A stretch of DNA of 64,000 nt from Sphingomonas sp. So64.6b (GTDB lineage Bacteria > Pseudomonadota > Alphaproteobacteria > Sphingomonadales > Sphingomonadaceae). The position numbers and the translations under genes are program-made. A model generated the notes under the pieces. It saw only the letters and a program-made list of their open reading frames with translations. It searched no databases and had not been told where the DNA came from. Shown here piece by piece: positions 27,608 to 37,234 of the stretch; position 1 is the stretch's first letter; every line of letters starts with the position of its first letter. The stretch covers positions 3,348,001 through 3,412,000 of the forward strand of contig NZ_CP048817.1 in NCBI RefSeq assembly GCF_014171475.1. The letters run 5' to 3'.

Positions 27608-28918
27608 ATGGCTTTGGCCGACAAGGCTGTGACGGGCAGCACGGGGGCAGGCGAGACGCATCAGGCGATCGAAGCGGTTTTTCGGATCGAACGCGCCAGG
27701 CTCATCGCGGGCCTGGCGCGCTTCTCGGGCAATATGGATCTGGCCGAGGAGATGGCCCAGGACGCCCTGGTCATCGCCCTGTCCGAATGGCCCAGGACCG
27801 GGGTTCCGGCCAGACCCGGCGCCTGGCTGACGACCGCCGCCAAACGCCGCGCCATCGATATGATCCGTCGCGACAAGATGCGCGAACGCAAGCATGAGGA
27901 AATCGCGCGGGAATTGGATGGGCGGGAATTGGACGGCCCGGAATTGGACGGCGAAGTCGGCGTTCCGGATGTTGCGGGTCCGGACGAGGATTCTGGCGAC
28001 GAGCTGCTGGGCCTTATCTTCGCGGCCTGTCATCCGATATTGTCAGCCGACGCGCGCGCCGCGCTTACGCTGCGGGTGGTCGGCGGCCTGACGACGGACG
28101 AGATCGCGCGCGCTTTCCTGTCGAGCGAGGTGACGATCGCCCAGCGCATCGTCCGCGCGAAGAAGACCATCGCCAAGGCCGGCGTGAGCTTCGAGGTGCC
28201 GCGCGGCCCCGAGCGTGCGGCGCGGCTCTCCTCGGTTCTGGAGGTCATCTACCTGATCTTCAATGAAGGCTATGCCGCGACGACGGGCGACGATCTGGTC
28301 CGGCCGAGCCTGTGCCGGGAGGCGCAGCGCCTGGGCCGCATGCTGGCGGCGCTTAGCCCGGAGGATCAAGAGGTCTTCGGCCTGCTCGCCCTGATGGAAA
28401 TCCAGGCGTCGCGCCTGGCGGCGCGCATCGGGCCGGACGGTGGCTTCGTACCGCTAACCGAGCAGAATCGTACACGCTGGGACCAATTGCTGATCCGCCG
28501 CGGCCTTGATGCGCTGGCCCGCGCCGAAGCCCTGGGGGGCGATGCCCCCTATGCGCTGCAAGCCGCGCTTGCGGCCTGCCATGCACGCGCGCGAAAGGCG
28601 GCCGATACCGACTGGCCCCGCATCGCAGCGCTTTATGATCGACTGCGCGCCGTGATGCCCTCGCCGGTGGTCGATCTTAATCGAGCGATCGCCCATAGCA
28701 TGGCGTTCGGGCCGGAAGCGGGCCTGAAGCTGATCGACGAGATTGCCGACGCCGATGCGTTGCGCAACTATGCGCCATTGCCGGCGGCACGCGGCGATTT
28801 CCTGTTTCGGGCCGGCCGGCCGGCCGAGGCCCGTCCCGAATTCGAGGCCGCGGCCAGACTCACCCGCAATTCGCGGGAAGCGGCTTTTCTCCTCGCCCGT
28901 GCGGACGCTTGTAACTAA
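27608..28918 (+). CDS. ECF42-type RNA polymerase sigma factor with C-terminal extension
   Basis: A 436-residue sigma factor, more than twice a normal ECF length. Sigma region 2 is at about 25-90 (LAEEMAQDALVIALSEWPRTG, AWLTTAAKRRAIDMIRRDKM), and region 4 at about 135-185 (AALTLRVVGGLTTDEIARAFL, IAQRIVRAKKTI). A DUF6596-type segment follows (VIYLIFNEGYAATTG), then a TPR-like helical tail (LNRAIAHSMAFGPEAGL, RGDFLFRAGRPAEARPEFEAA). This architecture and the linked yciI gene define group ECF42. A short run repeating ELDG three or four times sits between regions 2 and 4. No anti-sigma factor is present; the C-terminal extension is thought to control activity. Confidence 0.9.
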   Translation: MALADKAVTGSTGAGETHQAIEAVFRIERARLIAGLARFSGNMDLAEEMAQDALVIALSEWPRTGVPARPGAWLTTAAKRRAIDMIRRDKMRERKHEEIARELDGRELDGPELDGEVGVPDVAGPDEDSGDELLGLIFAACHPILSADARAALTLRVVGGLTTDEIARAFLSSEVTIAQRIVRAKKTIAKAGVSFEVPRGPERAARLSSVLEVIYLIFNEGYAATTGDDLVRPSLCREAQRLGRMLAALSPEDQEVFGLLALMEIQASRLAARIGPDGGFVPLTEQNRTRWDQLLIRRGLDALARAEALGGDAPYALQAALAACHARARKAADTDWPRIAALYDRLRAVMPSPVVDLNRAIAHSMAFGPEAGLKLIDEIADADALRNYAPLPAARGDFLFRAGRPAEARPEFEAAARLTRNSREAAFLLARADACN

Positions 28919-29012
28919 CCGGCATCGATCTCCGAAGCGCCGCTCGGCAGCAGTTCCGCCTTTCCCATATCTGCCCGATCTCGATGATGATCCCCCGTGA
29001 TCATCGCCGGGA

Positions 29013-29053
29013 TTGACAGAAGTTCATCACCAGAATAGTTCTGACTACAGAAC
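29013..29053 (+). promoter_or_regulatory. Promoter with inverted-repeat operator before TonB receptor
   Basis: TTGACA at 29013-29018 is a perfect -35 box; a weak -10 (TAGTTC) falls 17 bases later. GTTCTG-ACTA-CAGAAC (29038-29053) is a perfect six-base inverted repeat overlapping the expected start point, so a repressor bound there would block transcription. The receptor ATG follows 37 bases later. The MarR regulator at 38878 is a candidate binder. Confidence 0.5.
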
Positions 29054-29090
29054 ATAATTCGGCGTCAGCTGAATGAGCAGGAGATGATGG

Positions 29091-31950
29091 ATGATCGGGG
29101 AAAACTCCTTCGCACGCAGACACAGGATGCTTGTCGCCGCGAGTGCCAGCATCGTCGCACTCATACTGTCGAGCGATTTGGCCAATGCGCAGGCGGCACA
29201 GCCCGCGCCGGTCGGCGAGCAGGCGGAACAGGTCCCCGAGCAAGCCGCATCGGTTGCTCCTCAGGCAGCCCCGGCCGGCGACGATGATATCGTCGTCACG
29301 GTTTCGCGAACGGGCATCTCGGGTGCGAAAGCACCTACGCCAACCACGGTGGTTGGTGCCGCCGCACTCGACCAGCGGCAGGTTACCAACGTCGCCCAGA
29401 TCCTGAACGAAGTGCCGGCCTTCCGCGCCACGACCTCGCCCGCGGCCAACGCCATTCGCACCCAGACGCCGGGAGCCTCCACCGCCGATCTGCGCGGCCT
29501 GGGTGCCGCCCGGACGCTGGTACTCGTCAACGGCGCGCGCATCCCGCCGCTGGCGCCGGCAAGCAACGGGACGGGCACGATCCCCGCCGCACCCGACCTC
29601 AACAATATTCCGACCTTGCTGGTGCAGCGGGTCGAAGTCGTCACCGGCGGCGCCTCCGCGCAATGGGGCTCGGACGCAGTCGCCGGCGTGGTCAACATCA
29701 TCCTGAAAAACCAATTCAAGGGTTTCGAGCTGCGCGGCCAGGCGGGGATCAGCTCGCGCGGCGACGCCGGTCAGTACCGGATCGGCGGGATCGGCGGCTT
29801 TGGCCTGGGTGAAAGCGGCCATGTCGTGTTCGGCATGGATTACGTAAAGAGCGAGCAGGTCGGCGACGTCTACACGCGCGACTGGGGTTTCAACGAATAT
29901 GGCCGCGTCGCCAATGCCAACTTCGCCACCAATGGCCAACCAGCCAACATCATCGCGAACAATGTCCATGTGGCGACGTCGCCCGGCGGGCTCATCACCG
30001 GTCCCGCGGGCTTCTCACTGCGCAACTATGAATTCACCTCGGCGACGACGGTTGCGCCGTTCGACCTGGGCGGCATCCGCAACGCGACGCTGCAGATCGG
30101 CGGCCAGGGCCAGTCGCTTGCGCGCGGCGTGTCGCTGGCGCCCAGTGTCGAGCGGCTCAATCCCTATCTGCGCGCCGAATATGAATTCGGCGACGCCATC
30201 ACCGTCTATGCCGAGGGGTCCTATGCGGTAACGCTCGCCAATTTGGCGACGCTGCCGCCGCGCGACTCCGCGATCACGATCCAGCGGCAAAATCCCTATA
30301 TCCCCGCGACGGTGCTGGCGGCGCTCGGCCCCGCGCCGAGCTTCACCATGTCGCGCGTCAGCTACGATTTGGGCAACGCGCTGGTGAAGGTCACCAGCCG
30401 TACGCCCTATGCCAAGGTCGGCGCGCTCGGCTCGCTCGGCGGCAGCTGGAAATGGAACGCGCATGCCAGCTGGGGCAAGAACCTCTATCGCAACGAAGTC
30501 TCCAACAACCGCAACCTCGCAAACTTCCGCTTCGCCACCGATGCGGTGCTGAACGGCGGACAGATCGTCTGCCGCGCGACGGTGCCCGGCGCGACGTTCA
30601 ATGCCGCGGCGGCCGGCTGTGTGCCGATCAACCTGTTCGGCGACGGATCGCCCTCCGCAGCGGCGCTCGCCTATGTCAGGGGCCAGTCCCGCATCGCGTC
30701 GGTGTACGAGCAGAAGACCGCCGCCCTCAACATCAATGGCGAGCCGTTTGCGACCTGGGCAGGGCCCGTCGCGATCGCGGTGGGCGCCGAATATCGTGAC
30801 GAGAACCAGCGCGTCACGGCCGACCCGATCGCCGCCGCGGGTGGCTTCGAGACGTCGAACGCAGTCCCCTTCAACGGCGGCTTCAACGTCAAGGAAGCCT
30901 ATCTCGAGGCCGTGGTCCCGCTGGCACGGGACGTGACGCTCCTGAAGTCGCTCGACCTGAACGGTGCTGTCCGCGTGGCGGATTACAGCACCGCCGGTAC
31001 GCAAACGACGTGGAAAATCGGCGGGACGTGGGAACCGTTCGACGGCCTGCGTTTCCGCGCCAGCCGATCGCGTGACATCCGTGCGCCCGCAATCTTCGAA
31101 CTGTTCAGCAACGGCGCCGCGACCAACCTGCCGGTGACGGTCAATGGCATCGGTGAGCATCCCGCAAAACTCCACCATCGGCAACGCGGCGCTCAATCCC
31201 GAACGGGCCGATACGACGACGTTCGGCGTCGTGCTCGAACCGCGCTTCATCCCTGGCCTGACGATCAGCGTCGATTATTTCGACATCAACGTGCAGGACG
31301 CGATCACCACGGTCGCGGCGGCGACGGCGGGGCCGCTGTGCAGCCTGGGCCAGGCGTATTTCTGTTCGCTGTTCACCTTTTCGGGCAACACGCCGACCGC
31401 GTTCCGGTCGAACTATATCAACGCCGCGACCGTCCGTCCCAAGGGCATCGACATCGCCGGCAATTACCGCCTGCCGCTCAACCGGCTGAACGGCGGCTGG
31501 CAGGGCAGCCTGACGCTGGCGTTCACCGGCACCTATAACATCAGCTATGACAGCAACCTGGGCAATGGTTCGTCGACGATCGACTATGCCGGCGACAACA
31601 GCAACGTCGGGGTCGTCAAATTTCGCTCGAACACGTCGTTGACCTATGCATCGGGCGGTTTCGCGGCAACCGGACAAGTCACCACGCTGTCGGGCGGCGC
31701 GATCGACAAGACGGCGAACCTCAGCCGATCGACCTCGATCAACACCAACCGCGTACCGGCCGTCGCCTATGTCAATTTGCAGTTCAGTCAGGAGATCGAC
31801 GATCACTTCCGTCTCTTCGGCGGGGTCAACAACCTGCTCGACAAGGATCCGCCCGCCTTGCCCTCGGCGACGCTCTTCACCCTGACGAACGGCGCCTATT
31901 ACGACACCATCGGTCGAACCTTTACGGTCGGCGCCAGCGTGAAGTTCTGA
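29091..31950 (+). pseudogene. TonB-dependent receptor interrupted by a frameshift
   Basis: The N-terminal part (signal ending SSDLANAQ, TonB box DDDIVVTVSRTG, plug domain with VEVVTGGASAQWGSDAVAGV, then barrel) runs in one frame until NLPVTVNGI near 31150. Just there, the correct continuation (SVSIPQNSTIGNAALNPERA, GVNNLLDKDPP, terminal GRTFTVGASVKF) moves to the next frame and ends at 31950; the first frame continues as non-homologous sequence to 31538. The two parts make one receptor of about 950 residues. Either it is a recent pseudogene or the base count around 31144-31166 is wrong. It heads a catabolic cluster and overlaps no other gene. Confidence 0.85.
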
Positions 31951-31952
31951 CC

Positions 31953-33512
31953 ATGGATCGGCGTGCCTTTGTGACGGCGGCGGCGCTCGGCGCGGGCGCG
32001 GCAACGCTGCCGTTCCCGGCCGCGTCGCAAAATGCCGTGAACGGTGCCCCCCGTCCGTCGCCCCGTCCGCTGCGCCATCCGCGCCCGAGCGCCGCGGACG
32101 GCGGCGTCAGCGCGACGATCGCCGCGCATGTGGCGACCGCGCGGTTCGCCGATCTCGACGCGACGACGATCCGCAACGCCAAGCTGCGGCTGATCGACCT
32201 GATCGGGTGCGCAATCGGCGGCTTGCGCGGCGAAGGCAGTGCCGCGCTGGCTGCGGTCGTGTCGGGGGTCGTGGCGGGCGGCGGTGAGCGTGAGGGCGGG
32301 ACGGCGAGCGTGTTCGGAACCGGGCAGCGCGCGGCGGCTCGCGACGCGGCGATGGCCAACGCCGTCCTTGCCCGCACGTTCGATTTCGAGGTGATGACCG
32401 TCGTCGTCGACGGGCTGCAGGTGCCGTCGCATCATGCGCCGACGACGGTGATGACCGCGCTGGCGCTGGCCGAACAGCACCGGGTCGATGGTCAGGCGTT
32501 CCTGACCGCGCTGGCGATCGGCGACGATCTGGCGGCGCGCACGCTGGCGGCGTCAGGCATCGATTTCAACGATGGATGGGACGGCGCGCCGCTGCATTCG
32601 ACCATGGCCGCCGCCGCAATCGCCGCCCGAGTGGCCGGACTGGACGCGGTGCGCACGCGGCACGCGATCGCCCTCGCGGCCGACACCATCCACGGCACGG
32701 TGCAAAGCATCTGGGACGGTGGCAATGCATGGAAGGTCCAGCAAGGGGCCGCAGCGCGCAACGGTATTCTGGCCGCCGAACTGGCCGCGGCGGGCTGGTC
32801 CGGCATGGCCGATCCCCTGATGGCGCCGTGCGGTTTCTATGGCCAGTTCACGCCCGGCGCCGCCCGACCCGAATTGCTGACCGGGCGGCTGGGTCGCGAT
32901 TGGCATGGCGAAATCTACTTCAAGCCCTGGCCCTCATGCGCGGCCAACCATCCGACAATCGAATGCGCATTGGCGCTGCGCGACCGCGAACAGCTTGCCC
33001 CCGGTGACATCGCTTCGGTGCGCCTGATGGTCGCGCCGCACATCCTGAACCTGTTCATCGCCAAGCCGCTCGAACTGGGCCCGTCCGCGCACAGCCAGGC
33101 GAATTTCAACATCTATTTCGCCTGCGCGACCGCGCTGCTGCACGGTGACCTGCGCCAGGAGCATTATAGCCCGGCCGCGCTGCGCCAGCCTGCGCTGCGC
33201 TCGCTCATCGCGCGCATAACGCTTGCCCCGCTGCCACCGGGCGCACGGGGTGTCGTGCTGGAAGTGCGGCGCACCAACGGGCAGGTCGTCACCGAAGCGC
33301 TGCCGGGCAAGCCGCGACGTTATCCGGACGTCGCCGGCTCGACCCGCGCCGAGGTGGAAGCAAAGTTCCACCAGCAAGTCGCCTTTGCCGGCAACATCGC
33401 CGCCGGGAAGGCGAACGCCATTATCGACCGCATCGACCGGGTCGAGCGCGAGCGGGACATGGCGGACTTCGCCCGACTACTCGCCGACACGATCCGCTTT
33501 CCAAGGACATGA
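31953..33512 (+). CDS. MmgE/PrpD family protein with Tat-type signal
   Basis: A 519-residue protein of the MmgE/PrpD superfamily, relatives of 2-methylcitrate dehydratase, cis-aconitate decarboxylase and iminodisuccinate epimerase. Recognisable parts: LRLIDLIGCAIGGL, the long helical domain with FDFEVMTVVVDGLQVPSHHAPT, and the KPWPSCAANHPTIECAL segment that carries active-site residues. Residues 1-27 (MDRRAFVTAAALGAGAATLP) form a twin-arginine export signal, unusual for this normally cytoplasmic family; a proline-rich linker follows. It lies two bases after the receptor and overlaps the NTF2-like gene by four bases. Confidence 0.85.
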   Translation: MDRRAFVTAAALGAGAATLPFPAASQNAVNGAPRPSPRPLRHPRPSAADGGVSATIAAHVATARFADLDATTIRNAKLRLIDLIGCAIGGLRGEGSAALAAVVSGVVAGGGEREGGTASVFGTGQRAAARDAAMANAVLARTFDFEVMTVVVDGLQVPSHHAPTTVMTALALAEQHRVDGQAFLTALAIGDDLAARTLAASGIDFNDGWDGAPLHSTMAAAAIAARVAGLDAVRTRHAIALAADTIHGTVQSIWDGGNAWKVQQGAAARNGILAAELAAAGWSGMADPLMAPCGFYGQFTPGAARPELLTGRLGRDWHGEIYFKPWPSCAANHPTIECALALRDREQLAPGDIASVRLMVAPHILNLFIAKPLELGPSAHSQANFNIYFACATALLHGDLRQEHYSPAALRQPALRSLIARITLAPLPPGARGVVLEVRRTNGQVVTEALPGKPRRYPDVAGSTRAEVEAKFHQQVAFAGNIAAGKANAIIDRIDRVERERDMADFARLLADTIRFPRT

Positions 33513-34438
33513 CCATGACCGACGCCGCTCCGGCCTTCACGCGTGCGCAGCTCGAGGGAGCAATCACCACCTATCTCGACGCGCTCGCCGCGCATGATCC
33601 ATCGGCTTTGCCGCTGGCTGACGGGTGCCGCTTCACCGAGAACGGCGTTACCATCCCGCTGGGCGAGGCGCTGTGGGTGACGCTCGACCAGCTGGGCGAC
33701 TATCGGGTCGATTATATCGACGTGGAGACCGGGCAGGCGGCGGCACACGTGTCGTTCGTCGAGAACGGGCTGGGCGGCCTGCTCGCGCTGCGCCTGAAGG
33801 TCGTCGGCGGGCTGATCGCCGAGATCGAGACGATCCTGTACCGCGGCGCACCGCTTGCGCTGGCCATGCCGCCGGTCGATCCGATCTGGTTCGAGGTCGA
33901 GGCGCAGGGCACGCGGCTCGACCGCGCCGCGCTCGCGCTTGAGACAGAGAATTATCTGCGCGCCGTCTCGACCAGCGACGGCACCAAGGTGAAGTTCAAT
34001 TCGAAATCCGCGCTGCGCCTGGAAAACGGGTCGCTGATGGCGATCGGTCCGAACGACCATTGGCCGCATCCGCTAAAGCCGATCGAGGATGAGGACAGCT
34101 GGTTCTATGCGGTGCGATCGACGCTCGGGATGCCGCCGGGCGAGCAGCTGAGCACGGGCATTTATTCCTTCATCACCAGTTACGACAATGCACGCTTTCC
34201 GTTGATCGACGTCGAACGCCAGGTGGTGTTCGGCGTGTGGAATTTCCGTCGCCGCGGCGATGTGAAGGGCGCGACACTGAACGGCAAATATTACCCCCAT
34301 ATGGAACGCACCCAATTCCCCAACGAGAATTTGCTGGGTCAGGCGTTCAAGTATCGGGATGGCGGCATCACCCGCGTGCAGGGCGTGTTCCTGAATGCCA
34401 ATGTCTACCGCGCCGGCACCGGCTGGGACGCGCGCTGA
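33509..34438 (+). CDS. NTF2-like protein, first of two paralogues
   Basis: A 309-residue protein with no signal peptide. Residues 10-130 begin with a helix (LEGAITTYLDALAAHDPSAL) followed by RFTENGVTIPLG and mixed strands ending LRLKVVGGLIAEIETIL, as in SnoaL/NTF2-like folds; the second half (about 145-309) has a similar helix, LRLENGSLMA and strands, so the protein may be two NTF2 units. It is related to the gene at 37231. NTF2-like proteins serve as small hydrolases or isomerases or as binding subunits. It overlaps the MmgE/PrpD gene by four bases. Function unknown. Confidence 0.7.
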   Translation: MTMTDAAPAFTRAQLEGAITTYLDALAAHDPSALPLADGCRFTENGVTIPLGEALWVTLDQLGDYRVDYIDVETGQAAAHVSFVENGLGGLLALRLKVVGGLIAEIETILYRGAPLALAMPPVDPIWFEVEAQGTRLDRAALALETENYLRAVSTSDGTKVKFNSKSALRLENGSLMAIGPNDHWPHPLKPIEDEDSWFYAVRSTLGMPPGEQLSTGIYSFITSYDNARFPLIDVERQVVFGVWNFRRRGDVKGATLNGKYYPHMERTQFPNENLLGQAFKYRDGGITRVQGVFLNANVYRAGTGWDAR

Positions 34439-34475
34439 TTTCTCCCCGTCCCCCAGCTAGATCGAGCCCATTCAA

Positions 34476-35936
34476 ATGTCGCAGATGAGTGATTTCTTCG
34501 CGCCCCAGGCGTTCGAGGCCGACGTGATCGACTGCCCGGTCGAGGGAATTCTGCCCGCGGGACTAAGCGGTGCGTTCGTGCGCGTCGGCGGGGACTGGGC
34601 CTTTCCGCCCAAGCATGCCGACGATTCCGTGTTCAACCAGGACGGCTATATCAGCCGCTTCCGCTTCAAGAATGGCCGGGTCGATTATCGCGGGCGCTGG
34701 ATTGACACCGAGCGGCTGCGCAACAATCGCGCCGCCGGGCGCCAGCTCTATGGCTATTACCGCAACCCCTATGATTGCGATCCGATGGTGGCGAATGTCG
34801 AACAGCCATGGCGCAACACCGTCGCGAACACGAGTGTGGAGGCGCATGCCGGTCGGCTCTTCGCGCTTAAGGAAGATGCGCACCCGATCGAGATCGATCC
34901 GATCACGCTGGAGACGCGCGGCTTTCACGATTTCGGCGGCGCCTATGCCAGCCAGACCTTCACCGCGCACCCGAAGATCGACCCTGTCACCGGCGAGATG
35001 CTGACCTTCGGGTACGAGGCGACCGGCCTCGCCAGCGACGACCTGTTCTTCTACTGCATCGACAAGGCGGGCCACGTGACTCGCGAGACGCGGTTGAAGA
35101 TGCCCTATGTCAGCATGGTCCATGACTGGGCGATCACCGAACGCCACGTCATCTTTCCGGTGTTCGGCTATGTCACGGATATCGAGCGGCTGCGCGCGGG
35201 CAAGATCCACTGGACGTGGGATTCGGATGCGCCGACCTATTTCGGGATCTTGCCGCGTGATGGCGACGCTCGCGACTTGCGCTGGTTCAAGGGACCGACG
35301 CGCGCGGTGGTCCACACGTTCAACGCCTATACGGTGGGCGACAAGGTGATACTGGAAGCGCCGATGTTCGAATCCAATCCGTTCCCCTTCTTTCCCTTCG
35401 CCGACGGATCGAAATGGGATCCCGTGAAGAGCCGCTCATTCATTCGCCGACTGACGTTCGACTTGGGGTCGAAGGATGACGGCTTTGTCGAGGAAATCGT
35501 CTTTCCCGATATCCCGGTGGTCGATCTCGGCCGCGTGGACGAACGCTTTCTCGGCCGCAAGACACGCTATGCCTACACGTCGTTCAACGACGAGACGAAA
35601 CCGCTCGATCGTGCTCAGCTGGGTACGGGGGTGAAGCGCATCACCAATAGCTATGGGGTGTTCGACATGCAGGATCGGACGATGCGCTCGTTCTTCGCCG
35701 GGCCGACGCACGCCTTGCAGGAAGTGACCTTCGTGCCACGCCATGCCGGCGCGGCGGAAGGCGATGGGTGGCTGATCGGTACCGCCAGCAACTATGCCGA
35801 GATGCGTACCGAATTGATCGTCGCGGATGCGCAGCACCCCGAGGACGGGGCGGTCGCGCGAGTGATCCTGCCGTTCCGCTCCAACGTGCAGGTCCATGGC
35901 CGCTGGTATCACGACAACCAGCTGGATTTCGGATGA
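34476..35936 (+). CDS. Carotenoid/lignostilbene cleavage oxygenase family protein
   Basis: A 486-residue non-haem iron dioxygenase of the RPE65/CCD family, seven-bladed propeller. The four iron-binding histidines can be placed in TAHPKIDPVTGE, MVHDWAIT, VVHTFNAY and VHGRWYHDNQ near the end. The length and the features FVRVGGDWAFPPKHADD and FGYEATGLASDD resemble bacterial lignostilbene dioxygenases, which split the central double bond of stilbenes such as lignostilbene or resveratrol into two aldehydes. A lignin- or plant-derived dimer is thus a plausible substrate. The start could be 34476 or 34485. The stop overlaps the MFS start (ATGA). Confidence 0.88.
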   Translation: MSQMSDFFAPQAFEADVIDCPVEGILPAGLSGAFVRVGGDWAFPPKHADDSVFNQDGYISRFRFKNGRVDYRGRWIDTERLRNNRAAGRQLYGYYRNPYDCDPMVANVEQPWRNTVANTSVEAHAGRLFALKEDAHPIEIDPITLETRGFHDFGGAYASQTFTAHPKIDPVTGEMLTFGYEATGLASDDLFFYCIDKAGHVTRETRLKMPYVSMVHDWAITERHVIFPVFGYVTDIERLRAGKIHWTWDSDAPTYFGILPRDGDARDLRWFKGPTRAVVHTFNAYTVGDKVILEAPMFESNPFPFFPFADGSKWDPVKSRSFIRRLTFDLGSKDDGFVEEIVFPDIPVVDLGRVDERFLGRKTRYAYTSFNDETKPLDRAQLGTGVKRITNSYGVFDMQDRTMRSFFAGPTHALQEVTFVPRHAGAAEGDGWLIGTASNYAEMRTELIVADAQHPEDGAVARVILPFRSNVQVHGRWYHDNQLDFG

Positions 35937-37234
35937 GCACCGTGAACGGCTCGCCCACCCTGCCCGACGACGCCACCGAACGGTCCTGGACGCCGATCTC
36001 GGTCTACACCCTTGCGATCGTGACGATCATCTATGCGCTCAACTTCCTCGACCGCACGATCCTCAGCATCGTCCTGCCGCTGATCAAGCAGGACCTGCAT
36101 CTGTCGGACACGATGCTGGGCCTGATCACCGGCTTCGCCTTTGTGCTGCTCTATTCGGGGCTTGCGGTGCCGATCGCGCGGCTGGCGGATCGATCCAACC
36201 GTCGCAACATCCTGGCCGCCGGCTGCGCGGCGTGGAGCGCAATGACGGTCGCGACCGGCATGGTGACCAGCGTGGCACAGCTCGCGCTTTCGCGATTCCT
36301 GATGGGCGCAGGAGAGGCAGCGGGGATCGCGCCCAGCGCTGCGCTGCTCTCCGACCGTTTCAGCGCGCGCAGCCGCCCGCTCGCGTTGTCGATCATGACC
36401 GCCGGGTCGGGCATCGCGGCTCTGTTCATGCTGCCGATCGCCGGGATCATCGCGCAGCATCATGGCTGGCGAGTCACCTATTTCGTCGCCGGCGGGATCG
36501 GCATCGTCATGGCCGCGATATTGTGGTTGACCGTGCCTGAACCCGCACGTCGCGGCGGCCCCGCCCCGAAGCTGCCTTTCCGCGACGTCTGGGCCAAGCT
36601 GCGGACGCGGCGCAGCTATCCCTGGATCTGTGTCGCGGGCGCGCTGCTGGCGATCAACGCCTATGCGGTGCTGACCTGGACGCCGACCTTTCTGATGCGC
36701 GTGCACGGCTTCGGCCCGGCCGAGGCCGGCGCCAGCTTCGGACCGATCAAGGGCTTCGCCAACATCGTCGGCGTAATCTTCGGCGGCGCGATCACCGCGT
36801 GGGCGGCGCGGCGCAACCCGCGCTGGCTGTTGCTGGTGCCGGCGATCGGGGCCGCAATAGCGATGCCGGCCGAATTGGTCTTCCTGCTGTCGGACGATCT
36901 GCCGGTCGCCTTTACCGGGCTGGCGATCGCATCGTTCGCCGGCGTGATCCATTTCGGCCCGACCTATGCGGCACTCGCCGCGATCGTGCCGACGCATATG
37001 CGCGCGACGACAACCGCGCTGTTCCTGTTCTGCGTCAACATGGTCGGGCAGATCGTCGGTCCGCTCGCGATCGGCTGGCTGAACGATCGCTGGGCAGGCA
37101 CGTACGGCGCCGACGCGATCCGCTATTCGATGGTTCTGGGCGGCATTTGCGCGTTCGTCGCGGCGATCATCCTGATATTCGCTTCCAGCCGGCTGGTGGC
37201 GGACCTGCGCGACATGGAAGAGGAAGCGGCATGA
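35933..37234 (+). CDS. MFS transporter of aromatic/organic acid type
   Basis: A 433-residue twelve-helix permease. The start ATG overlaps the oxygenase stop. The first helix and loop (NFLDRTILSIVLPLIKQDL), the loop 2-3 motif (ARLADRSNRRNILA) and the RFLMGAGEAAGIAPSAALLSDRF segment are typical MFS signatures; the sequence resembles sphingomonad transporters next to aromatic catabolic genes. It would move the oxygenase substrate or products across the inner membrane, with the TonB receptor acting at the outer membrane. The stop overlaps the next NTF2-like gene by four bases, confirming operon structure. Confidence 0.85.
   Translation: MSTVNGSPTLPDDATERSWTPISVYTLAIVTIIYALNFLDRTILSIVLPLIKQDLHLSDTMLGLITGFAFVLLYSGLAVPIARLADRSNRRNILAAGCAAWSAMTVATGMVTSVAQLALSRFLMGAGEAAGIAPSAALLSDRFSARSRPLALSIMTAGSGIAALFMLPIAGIIAQHHGWRVTYFVAGGIGIVMAAILWLTVPEPARRGGPAPKLPFRDVWAKLRTRRSYPWICVAGALLAINAYAVLTWTPTFLMRVHGFGPAEAGASFGPIKGFANIVGVIFGGAITAWAARRNPRWLLLVPAIGAAIAMPAELVFLLSDDLPVAFTGLAIASFAGVIHFGPTYAALAAIVPTHMRATTTALFLFCVNMVGQIVGPLAIGWLNDRWAGTYGADAIRYSMVLGGICAFVAAIILIFASSRLVADLRDMEEEAA

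Noticed and set aside
31144..31950. The downstream half of the TonB receptor as a separate gene
   Set aside because: It has no start signal and is clearly the barrel end that continues the upstream frame, so it was merged as one frameshifted gene.
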